This document shows, in pieces, positions 1-9,531 of a stretch of 64,000 bases of DNA. The stretch covers positions 248,001 through 312,000 of the forward strand of contig NZ_FTNV01000003.1 of NCBI RefSeq assembly GCF_900156535.1. The letters run 5' to 3'. Source of the DNA: Roseovarius nanhaiticus. Its GTDB lineage: Bacteria > Pseudomonadota > Alphaproteobacteria > Rhodobacterales > Rhodobacteraceae. Position 1 is the stretch's first letter; every line of letters starts with the position of its first letter. A program made the translations under genes and the position numbers. The notes beneath the pieces are model-generated. The model searched no databases, was not told the origin of the DNA, and saw only the letters and a program-made list of their open reading frames with translations.

Positions 1-833
1 CCACCCTCGCCAAGCGCCAGCTTATGCATCGCACGCAGCAGGTCCTTGGCATGCACGATGCCGATGATGTTGTCGGGATCGCCGCTATAGACGGGCAGGC
101 GGGTATGGGGCGATTTCAGGCATTGATCCAGGATCGCGGTCGGCTCGAGCCCCGCGTCGATCATCTCGATCTGGCTGCGGTGGCGCATGATCTCCTCGAC
201 CGCCCGCTCGCCCAGATCGAGCGCGCCCAGGATGCGGTCGCGGTCTTCCTTCTCGACCACGCCCTCGGAATGGCCCAGATAAAGCGCGCCGGCGATTTCT
301 TCGCGCACGGCCAGGATCTGACCGTCAGGATCGGTCTTTACCCCGATGGCGCGCAGGATCAGCCGCACAAGGGCGCGCACGGCCGAAACGATGGGTGAGA
401 ACAGCCGGATGACGATGGTGATCGCGGGCGCGACGCGGCTGGCCGCGACCTCGGCGTTGGTGATGGCGTAGGTCTTGGGCAGCACCTCGGCAAAGATCAG
501 AACCAGCAGGGTCATCATCAAGGTCGCCAATGCCACGCCCGACTCTCCGAAGAGGCGCGTAAAAAGCGCGGTGGCCAGTGATGTGGCCAGAATATTGACC
601 AGGTTGTTCCCCAAAAGGACACTGCCGATCAGCCGCTCGTTATCCTCTGTGATGACCAGCGCGCGCTCGGCCCCCTTGTCGCCCTTGTCGGCGCGGGCGC
701 GCAATTTGCCGCGCGAGGCGGCGGTGAGGGCGGTCTCGCTGCCCGAGAACATGCCGGACAGGACCAGCAATGCCAGGATCGCCGCCGAGGTGATCCAGAA
801 GGCGGCGTCTAAAGTCATGTTGGCCTGATCCAT
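1..833 (-). CDS. CNNM/CBS-domain membrane protein (HlyC/CorC family), partial at the 3' end
   Basis: The reading frame starts at ATG 833 and stays open to the window edge, giving 277 visible residues; the C-terminus is missing. The N-terminus is a hydrophobic DUF21/CNNM domain with the segment SGMFSGSETALTAASR (about residues 25-41), which is typical of this family, followed by further membrane segments and FAEVLPKTYAITN. A CBS-pair region follows, with the segment ending RLPVYSGDPDNIIGIVHAKD. Relatives are Mg/Co efflux-associated or hemolysin-like membrane proteins; the ion handled here cannot be read from sequence. It is divergent from the protease gene to its right. The family call is firm, the substrate is not. 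Confidence 0.9.
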   Translation of the reverse strand, partial: MDQANMTLDAAFWITSAAILALLVLSGMFSGSETALTAASRGKLRARADKGDKGAERALVITEDNERLIGSVLLGNNLVNILATSLATALFTRLFGESGVALATLMMTLLVLIFAEVLPKTYAITNAEVAASRVAPAITIVIRLFSPIVSAVRALVRLILRAIGVKTDPDGQILAVREEIAGALYLGHSEGVVEKEDRDRILGALDLGERAVEEIMRHRSQIEMIDAGLEPTAILDQCLKSPHTRLPVYSGDPDNIIGIVHAKDLLRAMHKLALGEG

Positions 834-1072
834 TGGTAATTGCGTTCCCTTTTGCCACATGGGTTATGGGGTGCGTGGCGCCTGTCTTCAAGACATCATG
901 GCGCAAGCCGGGCCGATCGCGCTGCGACAGATCTGCATTCGAGCGGCAAGCGGGCGCCTGCGACAGCTACCGCGTTTGGCAGAACCGCGCCGAGCGGTGC
1001 GGTGCGGCTATGCGGCAAGGCAACGCATGCGCTAAGGTTCCGTCAGGTTTGAGGCCAAAACGCAGGCGCACC

Positions 1073-1810
1073 ATGATTTCCCTCACGTTTTCAGGCAATT
1101 TCACCGATACCCGCCGCGCCGTCTTTGCCCGTGCGGCAGCGCGTTGGGATGCGGTCATCGAGACCGGCTTTGCGCCGATCACGTTCGAGGGCGGCACCCT
1201 GACGGGCGTTCGCATCGACGCTGCGATCACCGATATCGACGGCCCCCAAGGCGTGCTGGGGCAGGCCGGGCCGACGATCCTGCGTCCCGAATCAGAACTG
1301 CCGTTGCTGGGCGTGATGGAATTCGACCGCGCCGATGTGCTGGCGCTGGAGGAAGCGGGCAGTTTCGAGGATGTAATCCTGCACGAGATGGCGCATGTGC
1401 TGGGCTTTGGCACGCTTTGGGCGCGCAAGGGGCTGATTGCGGGCGCAGGCAGCGTCGATCCGCGCTTTACCGGGCCCGCCGCCGCGGGCGAATTCGCGCG
1501 GCTCGATCCCGCGGGCGGACAGGGCGTGCCGCTGGCAAATACCGGCGGGGTCGGCACCCGCGAGGGCCATTGGCGCGAGCTGGTCTTCGGTGACGAGCTC
1601 CTGACCGGCTTCCTCTCGGGCAGCGATCGCCCGCTCAGTGCGATGTCGATCGCCTCATTTGCCGATCTGGGATACGAGGTCGATCTCGGACGCGCCGATC
1701 CTTACGCGTTGCCGAATTTCCGCGAACTGGCGCTCAAGGGCGTGACCGAGGCGGTTCGCCGCTGCGATCTGTGCCGGATGGGGCGCACCGAGCCAGTGGT
1801 TTTGCGGTAG
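1073..1810 (+). CDS. Leishmanolysin-like zinc metallopeptidase
   Basis: A 245-residue protein carrying the metzincin zinc motif HEMAHVLGFG (HExxHxxGxG, around residue 104). The later segment MSIASFADLGYEVD resembles the conserved tail of bacterial leishmanolysin-like proteins, where Met lies near the active site. I chose ATG 1073 because the homologous part begins there (MISLTFSGNF); the frame is open further upstream, but that part looks non-coding. No signal peptide is visible at this start, which is odd for a peptidase of this class; it may be cytoplasmic or exported another way. The gene converges on xerD with a 10-base gap. Substrate unknown. Confidence 0.8.
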   Translation: MISLTFSGNFTDTRRAVFARAAARWDAVIETGFAPITFEGGTLTGVRIDAAITDIDGPQGVLGQAGPTILRPESELPLLGVMEFDRADVLALEEAGSFEDVILHEMAHVLGFGTLWARKGLIAGAGSVDPRFTGPAAAGEFARLDPAGGQGVPLANTGGVGTREGHWRELVFGDELLTGFLSGSDRPLSAMSIASFADLGYEVDLGRADPYALPNFRELALKGVTEAVRRCDLCRMGRTEPVVLR

Positions 1811-1820
1811 CGGGCCACCT

Positions 1821-2771
1821 CTACTTGTCGGACTTACCTTGCGCCGCGTCCGAGAGCGGATGATGGTCGTGCACAAGTGCCTGCAAGCGCGCATCCAGCA
1901 CATGGGTGTAGATCTCGGTCGTCGCGACATCCGCGTGGCCCAAGAGCGCCTGTATCGCCATCAAATCGGCCCCGTTTGCCAGCAGATGGGTCGCAAAGGC
2001 ATGGCGCAGCGTGTGGGGCGTGACCTTGGCAGGGCTTATACCGGCGGCAACGGCCAATTCCTTGATCAGCGCATAAAAGCGATGGCGCGTCAGGTGTCCC
2101 GATGCACCTGACGAGGCAAAGAGATAGGGCGAAGGCGCTTGGCCTTTGGCCCGGTCGAGCTCGGCCTGCGCGTCCAGCATCGCCAGCCACGCCTCCAGCG
2201 CCGTGCGGGCGGGGGGCGATAGCGGCACCATCCGTTCCTTGCCGCCCTTGCCGCGGATCATCAGCATCTGGGGATTGCCCCGCGCCGCCGCGACGGGCAG
2301 CGAGACCACCTCGCTCACCCGCATGCCGGTGGCATAAAGCAACTCCATCAGGCAGGTGTTGCGGCAGCGGTCGCGTGCGCTGCGCCCGGTGCTGCGTGCC
2401 GCCTCCAAGAGGCGGTCCACCTCTTCCTCGCTCAACGTCTTGGGCAGGCGCGCGCCCCGGCCCGGCCCCTTGATGCGCATTGCGGGATTATCGGCGCGCA
2501 GCCGGTCCTCAAAGGCGAAACGGTAGAGCTGCTTGATCGCCGACAGGCGCCGCGCACGGGTGGATTTGGCCAGACCCTGCGCCTCGAGGCCGACCAGATA
2601 GCGTTCGATGTCCGCCTGCTGCGCGGTATCGGCGCCCAGTCCGGCATGGGTCAGCCAAGCCGAAAAATCCTCCAGATCGCGCGCGTAGGCGTCGATCGTG
2701 TTGCGCGCGGCGCCCTGTTCGGCGGCCTGTGCCTCCAGAAAGGCGGCGCACCACCCTGCCGCACCGCTCAC
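1821..2771 (-). CDS. xerD: Tyrosine recombinase XerD
   Basis: A 316-residue site-specific recombinase, with XerC resolving chromosome dimers at dif. An N-terminal SAM-like DNA-binding domain (about 1-90) precedes the catalytic domain. Visible catalytic residues are R151 (GMRVSEV), a lysine in RGKGGKER (near 175), H253 and R256 (HTLRHAF), H279 (LGHADV) and the nucleophile Y288 (TEIYTHV). All are present, so the enzyme should be active. The length is normal for Xer proteins. Its start overlaps the stop of the upstream 516-residue protein by 4 bases, so the two are probably cotranslated. The housekeeping setting beside aroKB argues against a mobile-element integrase. Confidence 0.93.
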   Translation of the reverse strand: MSGAAGWCAAFLEAQAAEQGAARNTIDAYARDLEDFSAWLTHAGLGADTAQQADIERYLVGLEAQGLAKSTRARRLSAIKQLYRFAFEDRLRADNPAMRIKGPGRGARLPKTLSEEEVDRLLEAARSTGRSARDRCRNTCLMELLYATGMRVSEVVSLPVAAARGNPQMLMIRGKGGKERMVPLSPPARTALEAWLAMLDAQAELDRAKGQAPSPYLFASSGASGHLTRHRFYALIKELAVAAGISPAKVTPHTLRHAFATHLLANGADLMAIQALLGHADVATTEIYTHVLDARLQALVHDHHPLSDAAQGKSDK

Positions 2772-4318
2772 GAGGTCTGGCCGAGGATCAGCGCCTGCAG
2801 CGCAGCGCGGCGTGCCGTATCCTCAAGGCCGACGGCCCGCAGCGTGCCAAGCGCGCTGGCCATCTCGCCCGGATCGCCGTCGGCGCGGTCAAACTGCAGT
2901 GCGGCGGAGAGGATCGCCTCGCCGAGGCGGCCGGCATCGATCAGCGCGGCATGGTCCGGCGCCCGGCTGGGCGCAGCGGCGAAGGCTTCGGCGATCATTG
3001 TTTCAGTGGGGCTGTCGGCAAGCGCGGGATCGGGCCGCCCCTTGGCGAGCCCGGCCAGCAGCCGGGCGGCGCGCGTGTCCGGCGCGCGGGCCGCCGCCGC
3101 CTCGTAATCGGGCGTCTGAAGCGCCAGACGAAACGTCAAATCGTTCAGGGCCTCTGGCAGTGCGCTGGTGTCCAGCCGACCGGCGAAAAGCTGGGCAAAG
3201 ACCATCTCCAGCCCCCCGTCCTGCATCAGACGCCACGCGGTGCGCAGGGCCTTGCCCGCGGCATCGCTATCTCTGCGCGTCAGCGCGGCGTCCAGATCCT
3301 GAATCGCGCGCGCCCGGTCCCAGACCCCGCCCGAAGCCGACGGCTTTTGCCGCGTGTAGAGTCCAAGAAGCCGCCCCGGAGCGAGCGCGCCTGCGCGGGT
3401 CAGGCGCTCGGCTGCCTCGATCTCGGCCTTCCAGCCAACCGTGCCGCGCAGATCCGCCATGGCAAAAGCGAGCGGCAGGCTGCGCGTCGGCAGCGCGGCG
3501 CCGATCGCTTCGAAGAGGCGGAATTCCAACGGCGAGGGGCTGGCGCTCGGGATGGGCGGCTCTGACTCTTCGGCCAGTTCGGGGTCGAGGAAATACTCCA
3601 ACAGGCGCGCTTCGGTCCCGCGCAGCGTGCCAAGGGCCGCGCCCGTATCATAAAGCAGCGCAGCCGTTGGCCAATCGCCGGTCAGCGCCGCGCAATAGAT
3701 GCGGGCCGCATCATCGTTTAGAAGGCCGGGCGCGCTTTGCAGCGCGGTGCAGGCCTCGGTCTCGGCGCCTGACAATAGCGCCAGATCGAACCAGGCGGAG
3801 AAGAGGCCAGGCGCCTCGGGGCCGGCGCGGGCCAGCAATTCGCGCGCCGGCTCGACCGCGCCGAACTGGCGCAGCATCTGAACCCGCGTGCGCAAGTAAG
3901 CCCCCTCGGCGCCATGGGGCGGCTCGGCCTCGGCCAGCAAAAGCGTGTGATAAAGCGCGGCGATGGCGGGCGGCGGCTCGGCGCCCGCACGGCGCCAGAG
4001 AGCGGCCAGATCCGCCGCATCGCTCTGCGCCCAAAGACTGGCCGGAAGGCCGGTCACGGAGGTTGGCAGCAACCCCACCGCGCCGCTGGTGGCCGCGGCG
4101 AGGGCGGTGGTCTCGATATCCGGAATACTGACGGCACCGGCGACCGGCGGCTCGCTGATGGCCGCGCGCGCACCGAGCCCCGGCAGCGCGCTCAATGGAC
4201 CGTCCGCCCGGTCGAGCCATTCGATAGCGGAAAGGGGTCGCTGCGTTTCTTGCGCGGTCAAGGCGCCGGGCATCAGCGCCAGCGTGATTGCGGCCGCGCA
4301 TCCGGCTCTACTGCGCAT
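2768..4318 (-). CDS. Exported protein of unknown function, upstream of xerD
   Basis: A 516-residue protein. The first about 23 residues form a signal peptide (positive MRSR, a hydrophobic stretch, cleavage near LTAQ), so it is probably periplasmic. The rest is alanine- and leucine-rich and looks alpha-helical, possibly a helical-repeat scaffold, but I recognise no catalytic motif. It lies between a 49-residue membrane protein (11-base overlap) and xerD (4-base overlap), so the three probably form one operon. A role in division or envelope biology would be a guess from the neighbours only. Confidence 0.75.
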   Translation of the reverse strand: MRSRAGCAAAITLALMPGALTAQETQRPLSAIEWLDRADGPLSALPGLGARAAISEPPVAGAVSIPDIETTALAAATSGAVGLLPTSVTGLPASLWAQSDAADLAALWRRAGAEPPPAIAALYHTLLLAEAEPPHGAEGAYLRTRVQMLRQFGAVEPARELLARAGPEAPGLFSAWFDLALLSGAETEACTALQSAPGLLNDDAARIYCAALTGDWPTAALLYDTGAALGTLRGTEARLLEYFLDPELAEESEPPIPSASPSPLEFRLFEAIGAALPTRSLPLAFAMADLRGTVGWKAEIEAAERLTRAGALAPGRLLGLYTRQKPSASGGVWDRARAIQDLDAALTRRDSDAAGKALRTAWRLMQDGGLEMVFAQLFAGRLDTSALPEALNDLTFRLALQTPDYEAAAARAPDTRAARLLAGLAKGRPDPALADSPTETMIAEAFAAAPSRAPDHAALIDAGRLGEAILSAALQFDRADGDPGEMASALGTLRAVGLEDTARRAALQALILGQTS

Positions 4319-4457
4319 CCAGCTCTATATCCTGGCGAATCTCATTGGCGGCAGGCGTGAAATCGGCGCCGAAAAACGGACCGATATAGGCATAGCCCAC
4401 CAAGGCAATGAAGCCGATAATGGCAAGGTAAAACAACCACTTGATAAGTCTGAACAC
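4308..4457 (-). CDS. Small single-span membrane protein
   Basis: A 49-residue protein read from GTG 4457, preceded by the purine-rich AGGCAGG. It has one hydrophobic helix (LFYLAIIGFIALVGYAYIG, about residues 7-25) followed by a short soluble tail rich in acidic residues. An in-frame GTG 36 bases further upstream is possible but adds only charged residues. The stop overlaps the start of the next gene by 11 bases. It is divergent from aroK, and the shared intergenic region (about 4458-4568) should hold both promoters. Function unknown. Confidence 0.65.
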   Translation of the reverse strand: MFRLIKWLFYLAIIGFIALVGYAYIGPFFGADFTPAANEIRQDIELDAQ

Positions 4458-4568
4458 GATATGCCTGCCTGCGGTGCGATCCGTTTTGACCAACTTATAA
4501 CTGGCCTTTGCCCCAAGATCACGTCATTCAATGCCCGATTGCAACCGATGGGCGGGGGAGTGCCGACA

Positions 4569-5126
4569 GTGGCAGGCAAGACGCCGGCAGAGTTGAAGCG
4601 GACGGTCGTGCTGGTCGGCATGATGGGCGCCGGCAAGACCGCCGTGGGCAAGGCGTTGGCGGCGCGGCTGGGCGTGCCCTTTCGGGACTCGGACGCCGAG
4701 ATCGAGGCCGCCGCCGCGATGACCATCGCCGAGATTTTCGAGCGGGACGGCGAGGCGTTCTTTCGCGCCCGCGAGACCGAGGTCATCCGCCGCCTCATCT
4801 CCGGCCCGCCCTGCATACTCAGCACCGGTGGCGGCGCTTTCCTACAGGCGCAAAACCGCGAGATGATTTCGGCCAAGGGCGTTTCGGTCTGGCTGAACGC
4901 CGATCTCGCGCTGCTCTGGAGCCGGGTCAAAAACAAGGACACGCGCCCATTGCTGCGCACACCCGATCCCTACGCCACGCTGCAAGAGATCTACGCCGCC
5001 CGCACACCGATATATGCGCGAGCCGATATCGAGGTGGCGTCGCAGCCGGGCTACACCATCGAAACGATGACCAGTCGCGTGATCGACGCGCTGGCCGGCC
5101 GCCCCGGAATCCTGGAGACCCCATGA
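4569..5126 (+). CDS. aroK: Shikimate kinase
   Basis: Phosphorylates shikimate at the 3-hydroxyl using ATP, the fifth step towards chorismate. The protein is about 185 residues, with Walker A GMMGAGKT near the N-terminus, the shikimate-binding FRDSDAEIE and FFRARETEVIRRL segments, STGGGAFL, and a lid arginine in KNKDTRPLLR. I chose GTG 4569 because GGGGGAG (4554-4560) lies 8 bases upstream; ATG 4548 and GTG 4560 are in frame but have no good ribosome-binding site. The stop overlaps the aroB start by 3 bases (ATGA), so the two are translationally coupled. Confidence 0.93.
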   Translation: MAGKTPAELKRTVVLVGMMGAGKTAVGKALAARLGVPFRDSDAEIEAAAAMTIAEIFERDGEAFFRARETEVIRRLISGPPCILSTGGGAFLQAQNREMISAKGVSVWLNADLALLWSRVKNKDTRPLLRTPDPYATLQEIYAARTPIYARADIEVASQPGYTIETMTSRVIDALAGRPGILETP

Positions 5127-6235
5127 GCAATAAAATCCACGTCCCTCTCGGCGCGCGCGCCTATGACGTCCATGTCGGACCGGGCCTCGTGGCCCGCTCG
5201 GGCGCGCTCATCGCGCCCATGCTCAAGCGTCCGCGCGTCGCGGTGGTGACGGACGAGGCGGTGGGCGCGCTTCATCTGGAGGCGCTGCGCGCCGGGCTGG
5301 CCGAGGCGGGCATCGAGATGACCTCGCTGGCGCTGCCGCCGGGCGAGGGCACCAAATGCTGGGCCGAGCTGCAGCATGTCACCGAATGGCTGCTGGAGGC
5401 GCAGGTCGAGCGTGGCGACGTGGTCATCGCCCTCGGCGGCGGCGTCATCGGCGATCTGGTGGGTTTCGCGGCGGCAATCCTGAGGCGCGGCGTGCGTTTC
5501 GTGCAGATCCCGACCAGCCTTCTGGCGCAGGTCGACAGCTCGGTCGGGGGCAAGACGGGCATCAATTCGGCCAAGGGCAAGAACCTCGTCGGCGCCTTTC
5601 ATCAGCCCAGCCTCGTTCTGGCTGATACTGAATTGCTGGCAACGCTGAATTCGCGCGACTTTCTGGCAGGTTACGGGGAGGTCGTAAAGTACGGTCTGCT
5701 CGGTGACGCGGCCTTTTTCGACTGGCTCGAGCAACACGCCCCCGCCATGGCCGCGGGCGACATGGAGGCGCGCATCCACGCCGTTGCACGCTCGGTCCAG
5801 ATGAAGGCCGATATCGTCGTGCGTGATGAGACCGAGCAGGGCGACCGCGCGCTTTTGAACCTCGGTCACACCTTCTGTCACGCGCTCGAGGCGGCCACGG
5901 GCTATTCCAGCCGGCTTCTGCATGGCGAAGGTGTTGCCATCGGCTGCGCTCTGGCGTTCGAGCTGTCGGCCCGCCTCGGCCTTTGCGCGCAAGAGACGCC
6001 CAGCCGCGTGCGTGCGCATCTCAACGGCATGAAGATGAAGGCCGATCTATCTGATATCGAAGGAAAAATGCCGGACGCGCAAGCGCTCCTTAGCCTGATG
6101 GCGCAGGACAAGAAGGTGCAGGCAGGCCGCCTGCATTTCGTTCTCGCGCGCGGCATCGGCGAAGCTTTTGTCACTTCCGACGTGCCGACTGACGCCGTGC
6201 TTTCGGTACTTGAGGACGCGCTCGCTGCTCGCTGA
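5123..6235 (+). CDS. aroB: 3-dehydroquinate synthase
   Basis: Converts DAHP to 3-dehydroquinate, step two of the shikimate pathway, using NAD and a divalent metal. 370 residues. Visible motifs: the nucleotide-binding GGGVIGDLVGFAAA, the substrate-binding VDSSVGGKTGIN, AGYGEVVKYG, the metal-site histidine of NLGHTFCHALE, and LHGEGVAIG. The start ATG 5123 is fixed by the ATGA overlap with aroK. aroK-aroB is a common proteobacterial pair. A hairpin followed by the repeat motif lies between this gene and the convergent tyrS. Confidence 0.96.
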   Translation: MSNKIHVPLGARAYDVHVGPGLVARSGALIAPMLKRPRVAVVTDEAVGALHLEALRAGLAEAGIEMTSLALPPGEGTKCWAELQHVTEWLLEAQVERGDVVIALGGGVIGDLVGFAAAILRRGVRFVQIPTSLLAQVDSSVGGKTGINSAKGKNLVGAFHQPSLVLADTELLATLNSRDFLAGYGEVVKYGLLGDAAFFDWLEQHAPAMAAGDMEARIHAVARSVQMKADIVVRDETEQGDRALLNLGHTFCHALEAATGYSSRLLHGEGVAIGCALAFELSARLGLCAQETPSRVRAHLNGMKMKADLSDIEGKMPDAQALLSLMAQDKKVQAGRLHFVLARGIGEAFVTSDVPTDAVLSVLEDALAAR

Positions 6236-6245
6236 CCGCTCCAAG

Positions 6246-6296
6246 TTTCATCTTGGCAAAAATACTCAAATCCCGGCGCCCCAATCAGGCGCCGGG
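6246..6296 (-). repeat. 3'-end repeat, copy 1, with GC hairpin (likely tyrS terminator)
   Basis: Read leftwards, the stem CCCGGCGCC/GGCGCCGGG (6272-6296, 7-base loop) is followed by TTTGAGTATTTTT and then GCCAAGATGAAA (to 6246). It sits 12 bases past the tyrS stop. The hairpin plus T-rich tract suits a Rho-independent terminator for tyrS. The sequence after the hairpin recurs with variation elsewhere in the window. Confidence 0.65.
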
Positions 6297-6307
6297 CCCG
6301 GGGATCA

Positions 6308-7558
6308 TCAGCCCAGTTTCACCAGCGCATGGCGTTTCTTGCCCGCGCTCAGCTTGATCGGCTGGGCGAGATCCGCCGCGCCGATCATCAGTCCTGCATC
6401 CTCCAAAGGCGCGTCGTTCATGCGCGCGCCGCTCTCGGCGATCAGGCGTTTGGCGTCCTTGCCGGATTTGGCCAGCCCCGCGCGCACGATGAGCTGCACG
6501 ATCGACACGCCCTCCGCTGCCTCACCGGGTTCCAGAACCAGCGTCGGCAGATCGTCCCCGACGCCGCCCTTCTCAAAGACCTCGCGCGCTGTCGCCTCGG
6601 CGGTCTTCGCGGCTTCAACTCCGTGCAGTAGGCCTGTGACTTCATTTGCCAAAATCACTTTGGCTTCGTTGATCTCTGACCCGCCGAGTGCACCCAAACG
6701 CTCGCATTCGTCCAGCGGCAGCTCGGTATATAGCTTGAGGAAGCGCCCGGTATCGGCGTCGGTCGTGTTGCGCCAGAATTGCCAGAACGTGTAGGGGCTG
6801 CACATCTCGCCATTCAGCCAGACGGCGCCGCCCTCGGATTTGCCCATCTTCTTGCCGTCCGACGTGGTCAGAAGCGGCGAGGTCAGGCCGAAAACATGCC
6901 CCTCGATCACGCGGCGTGTCAGGTCGATCCCGTTGACGATATTGCCCCACTGGTCCGAGCCGCCCATTTGCAACGCGCAGCCGTAACGGCGGTTCAGTTC
7001 AAGGAAATCATAGGCTTGCAGGATCATGTAGTTGAATTCGAGAAAGCTCAGCGATTGCTCGCGGTCGAGCCGCGACTTGACGCTCTCGAATGACAGCATG
7101 CGGTTGACCGAGAAATGCCGCCCGATATCGCGCAGGAATTCGAGGTAGTTGAGGCCATCGAGCCATTCGGCATTGTTGACCATGATCGCGTCGGTCTTGC
7201 CCTCGCCATAGCTGAGGTATTGCGCGAACACCTGCTGCATGCCGCTGATGTTCTCGTCGATCACCTCATTCGTCAGCAGGGGCCGCTCGTCCGCGCGGAA
7301 GCTGGGATCGCCCACCTTGGTCGTGCCGCCGCCCATCAGGGTGATCGGCTGGTGCCCGCATTTCTGCAGCCAGCGCAGCATCATGATGTTCAGCAGGTGC
7401 CCGACATGCAGCGATTTTGCGGTCGCGTCATAGCCGATATAGCAGGGGGTAACGCCGGCCATCAACCGCTCGTCCAGACCTTGCATGTCCGTGCAATCGG
7501 CCAGATAGCCGCGCGAGACCATCACGTTCAGGAATTCGGATTTCGGATGGTAGGTCAT
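6308..7558 (-). CDS. tyrS: Tyrosyl-tRNA synthetase
   Basis: Charges tRNA-Tyr. 416 residues. The class I signatures are HVGH at residues 51-54 and a KMSKS variant, KKMGKS, with S in the final position; the tyrosine-binding region GGSDQWGNI is present, and a C-terminal S4-like RNA-binding domain ends in [15 protein letters not shown]. Start ATG 7558 (MTYHPKSEF) gives the usual N-terminus. The gene is divergent from anmK with 63 bases between the starts. Essential housekeeping gene, no irregularity seen. Confidence 0.97.
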   Translation of the reverse strand: MTYHPKSEFLNVMVSRGYLADCTDMQGLDERLMAGVTPCYIGYDATAKSLHVGHLLNIMMLRWLQKCGHQPITLMGGGTTKVGDPSFRADERPLLTNEVIDENISGMQQVFAQYLSYGEGKTDAIMVNNAEWLDGLNYLEFLRDIGRHFSVNRMLSFESVKSRLDREQSLSFLEFNYMILQAYDFLELNRRYGCALQMGGSDQWGNIVNGIDLTRRVIEGHVFGLTSPLLTTSDGKKMGKSEGGAVWLNGEMCSPYTFWQFWRNTTDADTGRFLKLYTELPLDECERLGALGGSEINEAKVILANEVTGLLHGVEAAKTAEATAREVFEKGGVGDDLPTLVLEPGEAAEGVSIVQLIVRAGLAKSGKDAKRLIAESGARMNDAPLEDAGLMIGAADLAQPIKLSAGKKRHALVKLG

Positions 7559-7621
7559 GGCGCTTGTCCCGGATTGCTTTGCGCGGCATGTATAGGTGCG
7601 CATCGGGCAAAGGAAAAGACC

Positions 7622-8722
7622 ATGTTGAAGGCCGAAAGGATGTGGGCGCTGGGTGCCATGTCGGGCACCTCTCTGGACGGCGTCGATGCCGCGCTTGTCG
7701 AGACCGATGGCGAGTCGATTTTTGGCTTCGGGGATAGCCGTTATCGCGCTTACACCAAGGATGAGCAGGCCGTGCTGAGCGCCGCACTGGGCCGATGGCC
7801 CGGCGACGATCTGGGTTCGGCCGAGGCTGTGGTGCTGCAGGCGCATATCGAGGCGCTCAGCGGCATGAGCGCCGCCCTTGTTGGCTTTCACGGCCAGACG
7901 CTGGCACATGATCCGGGCGGGCGCGGCACGCATCAACTGGGCGATGGGGCGGCGCTGGCGGATGCGCTGGGCCTGCCGGTCGTCTGGGATTTTCGCAGCG
8001 CCGACGTGCGACTTGGCGGGCAGGGCGCGCCGCTCGCGCCCTTCTTTCACCATGCCTGCGCGCGCTACATCGGCGCGGACGCGCCCGTCGCCTTTCTCAA
8101 CCTCGGCGGTGTGGGCAATCTGACATGGACCGATCCCAAGGTGCGCCGCCCCGAGGATGCGGGCGCGCTGATCGCTTTCGATACCGGCCCGGCCAATGCG
8201 CCGATCAATGATTTCATGATGGCCCGCCGCAATTTGCCCTATGACGAAGGCGGCAGGCTGGCGCGTAGCGGCACCGTGGCCGAAGGCGCGCTCGAGCTTT
8301 TCTTGGATGAGGCATATTTTCTCAAGATGCCGCCAAAATCGCTGGACCGCGATGCCTTTGCCGACATGATCGACCTTGTGGGCGAGCTGTCGGACGCCGA
8401 CGCCGCCGCAACGCTGACGGCGATGTCCGCCGCTGCTGTCCTGCGCGGGATGGAGCATTGCCCCACACCGCCAGCGCGCCTGCTGGTTTGTGGTGGCGGG
8501 CGTCACAATCCGGTGATGATGGACATGCTGCGCGCCGCGCTCGATTGCGAGGTGGCGCCAGTCGAAAATGTGGGCCTTGATGGCGATATGCTGGAGGCGC
8601 AAGCCTTTGGCTATCTGGCCGTACGAGTGGCGCGCGGGCTGCCAACCTCTTGCGCCGCGACCACGGGCGTGCGCGCGAACGTCTCGGGCGGCACGCTCAG
8701 CCAGCCGACGGAGGCAGGATGA
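7622..8722 (+). CDS. anmK: Anhydro-N-acetylmuramic acid kinase
   Basis: Phosphorylates and opens 1,6-anhydro-MurNAc released during murein turnover, giving MurNAc-6-phosphate. 366 residues, normal for AnmK. Visible family segments: [15 protein letters not shown] (ATP site at the N-terminus), [33 protein letters not shown] and VCGGGRHNP. Start ATG 7622 ([11 protein letters not shown]); a second in-frame ATG seven codons in is possible. The stop overlaps the start of the next gene (ATGA), so both are cotranslated although their substrates look unrelated. Confidence 0.95.
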   Translation: MLKAERMWALGAMSGTSLDGVDAALVETDGESIFGFGDSRYRAYTKDEQAVLSAALGRWPGDDLGSAEAVVLQAHIEALSGMSAALVGFHGQTLAHDPGGRGTHQLGDGAALADALGLPVVWDFRSADVRLGGQGAPLAPFFHHACARYIGADAPVAFLNLGGVGNLTWTDPKVRRPEDAGALIAFDTGPANAPINDFMMARRNLPYDEGGRLARSGTVAEGALELFLDEAYFLKMPPKSLDRDAFADMIDLVGELSDADAAATLTAMSAAAVLRGMEHCPTPPARLLVCGGGRHNPVMMDMLRAALDCEVAPVENVGLDGDMLEAQAFGYLAVRVARGLPTSCAATTGVRANVSGGTLSQPTEAG

Positions 8723-9465
8723 AATATGTTCTGAACAACGGCGCCGGTGGCGGCGGTGCGCGGCTGGGTCTGATCGTGCTGGCCACGGATGAGACGCTGG
8801 AATTCGAGGCGCGTCAGCTGCTGGCGGGCCGCGAGATCCAGCTCTTGCATGCGCGCATCCCCGTGGCGCGCGACATCACGCCCGCCAGTCTAGGCGCCAT
8901 GGACGCCGCGATGCCTGTTGCCGCCGCGCTCTTGCCTGAGGGGCTGGATGTGATCGGGTATGCCTGCACTTCGGGCGCCACCGTTATCGGGCAGGCGCGC
9001 GTCGCGGCGCAGGTGCAGTCGGTGCATCCCCAAACACGGGTCACCGACCCGATCAGCGCTGTGATCGCGGCCCTGGGTCATGTCGGCGCGGCCCGGATCG
9101 CTATGCTAACGCCCTATGTGCCTTCGGTCACGGCGCCGATGCGCGCGCTTCTTGCGGCGAACGGGATCGAGACAATGCATGAGGCCAGTTTTGCCGAAGG
9201 GGATGATCGCAAAGTGGCCCGCATTGATCCTGCCTCGACCCGCGCGGCCCTGCTGGAGGCGGCCAAGACACCGGGTGTCGAGGCGCTTTTTGCCAGTTGC
9301 ACGAATTTGCAGACCTTCTCCATCATCGATGACGTCGAGGCTGAGACGGGCCTGCCGGTCATCACATCCAATCAGGCGCTGCTATGGCATATGCAGGTGC
9401 TGGCCGCTGACGGCGCAAGTGCCGAAATCGCCGCCGCGGGGCCGGGCCGGCTTTTCACGGTCTAG
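8719..9465 (+). CDS. Maleate isomerase / Asp-Glu racemase superfamily protein
   Basis: A 248-residue enzyme with the two-cysteine arrangement of the maleate cis-trans isomerase and arylmalonate decarboxylase group: C83 in [13 protein letters not shown] and C194 in [10 protein letters not shown]. Both catalytic cysteines are present, so an isomerase or racemase is more likely than a decarboxylase, which has one. The start ATG 8719 overlaps the anmK stop. EutA-type ectoine proteins belong to the same fold, but no ectoine genes are here. Substrate unknown. Confidence 0.8.
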   Translation: MKYVLNNGAGGGGARLGLIVLATDETLEFEARQLLAGREIQLLHARIPVARDITPASLGAMDAAMPVAAALLPEGLDVIGYACTSGATVIGQARVAAQVQSVHPQTRVTDPISAVIAALGHVGAARIAMLTPYVPSVTAPMRALLAANGIETMHEASFAEGDDRKVARIDPASTRAALLEAAKTPGVEALFASCTNLQTFSIIDDVEAETGLPVITSNQALLWHMQVLAADGASAEIAAAGPGRLFTV

Positions 9466-9531
9466 TCAGCGCATTTTGCCAATCCTGCAGGCGGCCCCAT
9501 ATTGGCATGGCACCAACAAGGAGAGCTCCGC

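Noticed and set aside
2698..4131. Long plus-strand frame opposite the 516-residue protein
   Set aside because: Arginine- and proline-rich shadow of the real gene; no start signal.
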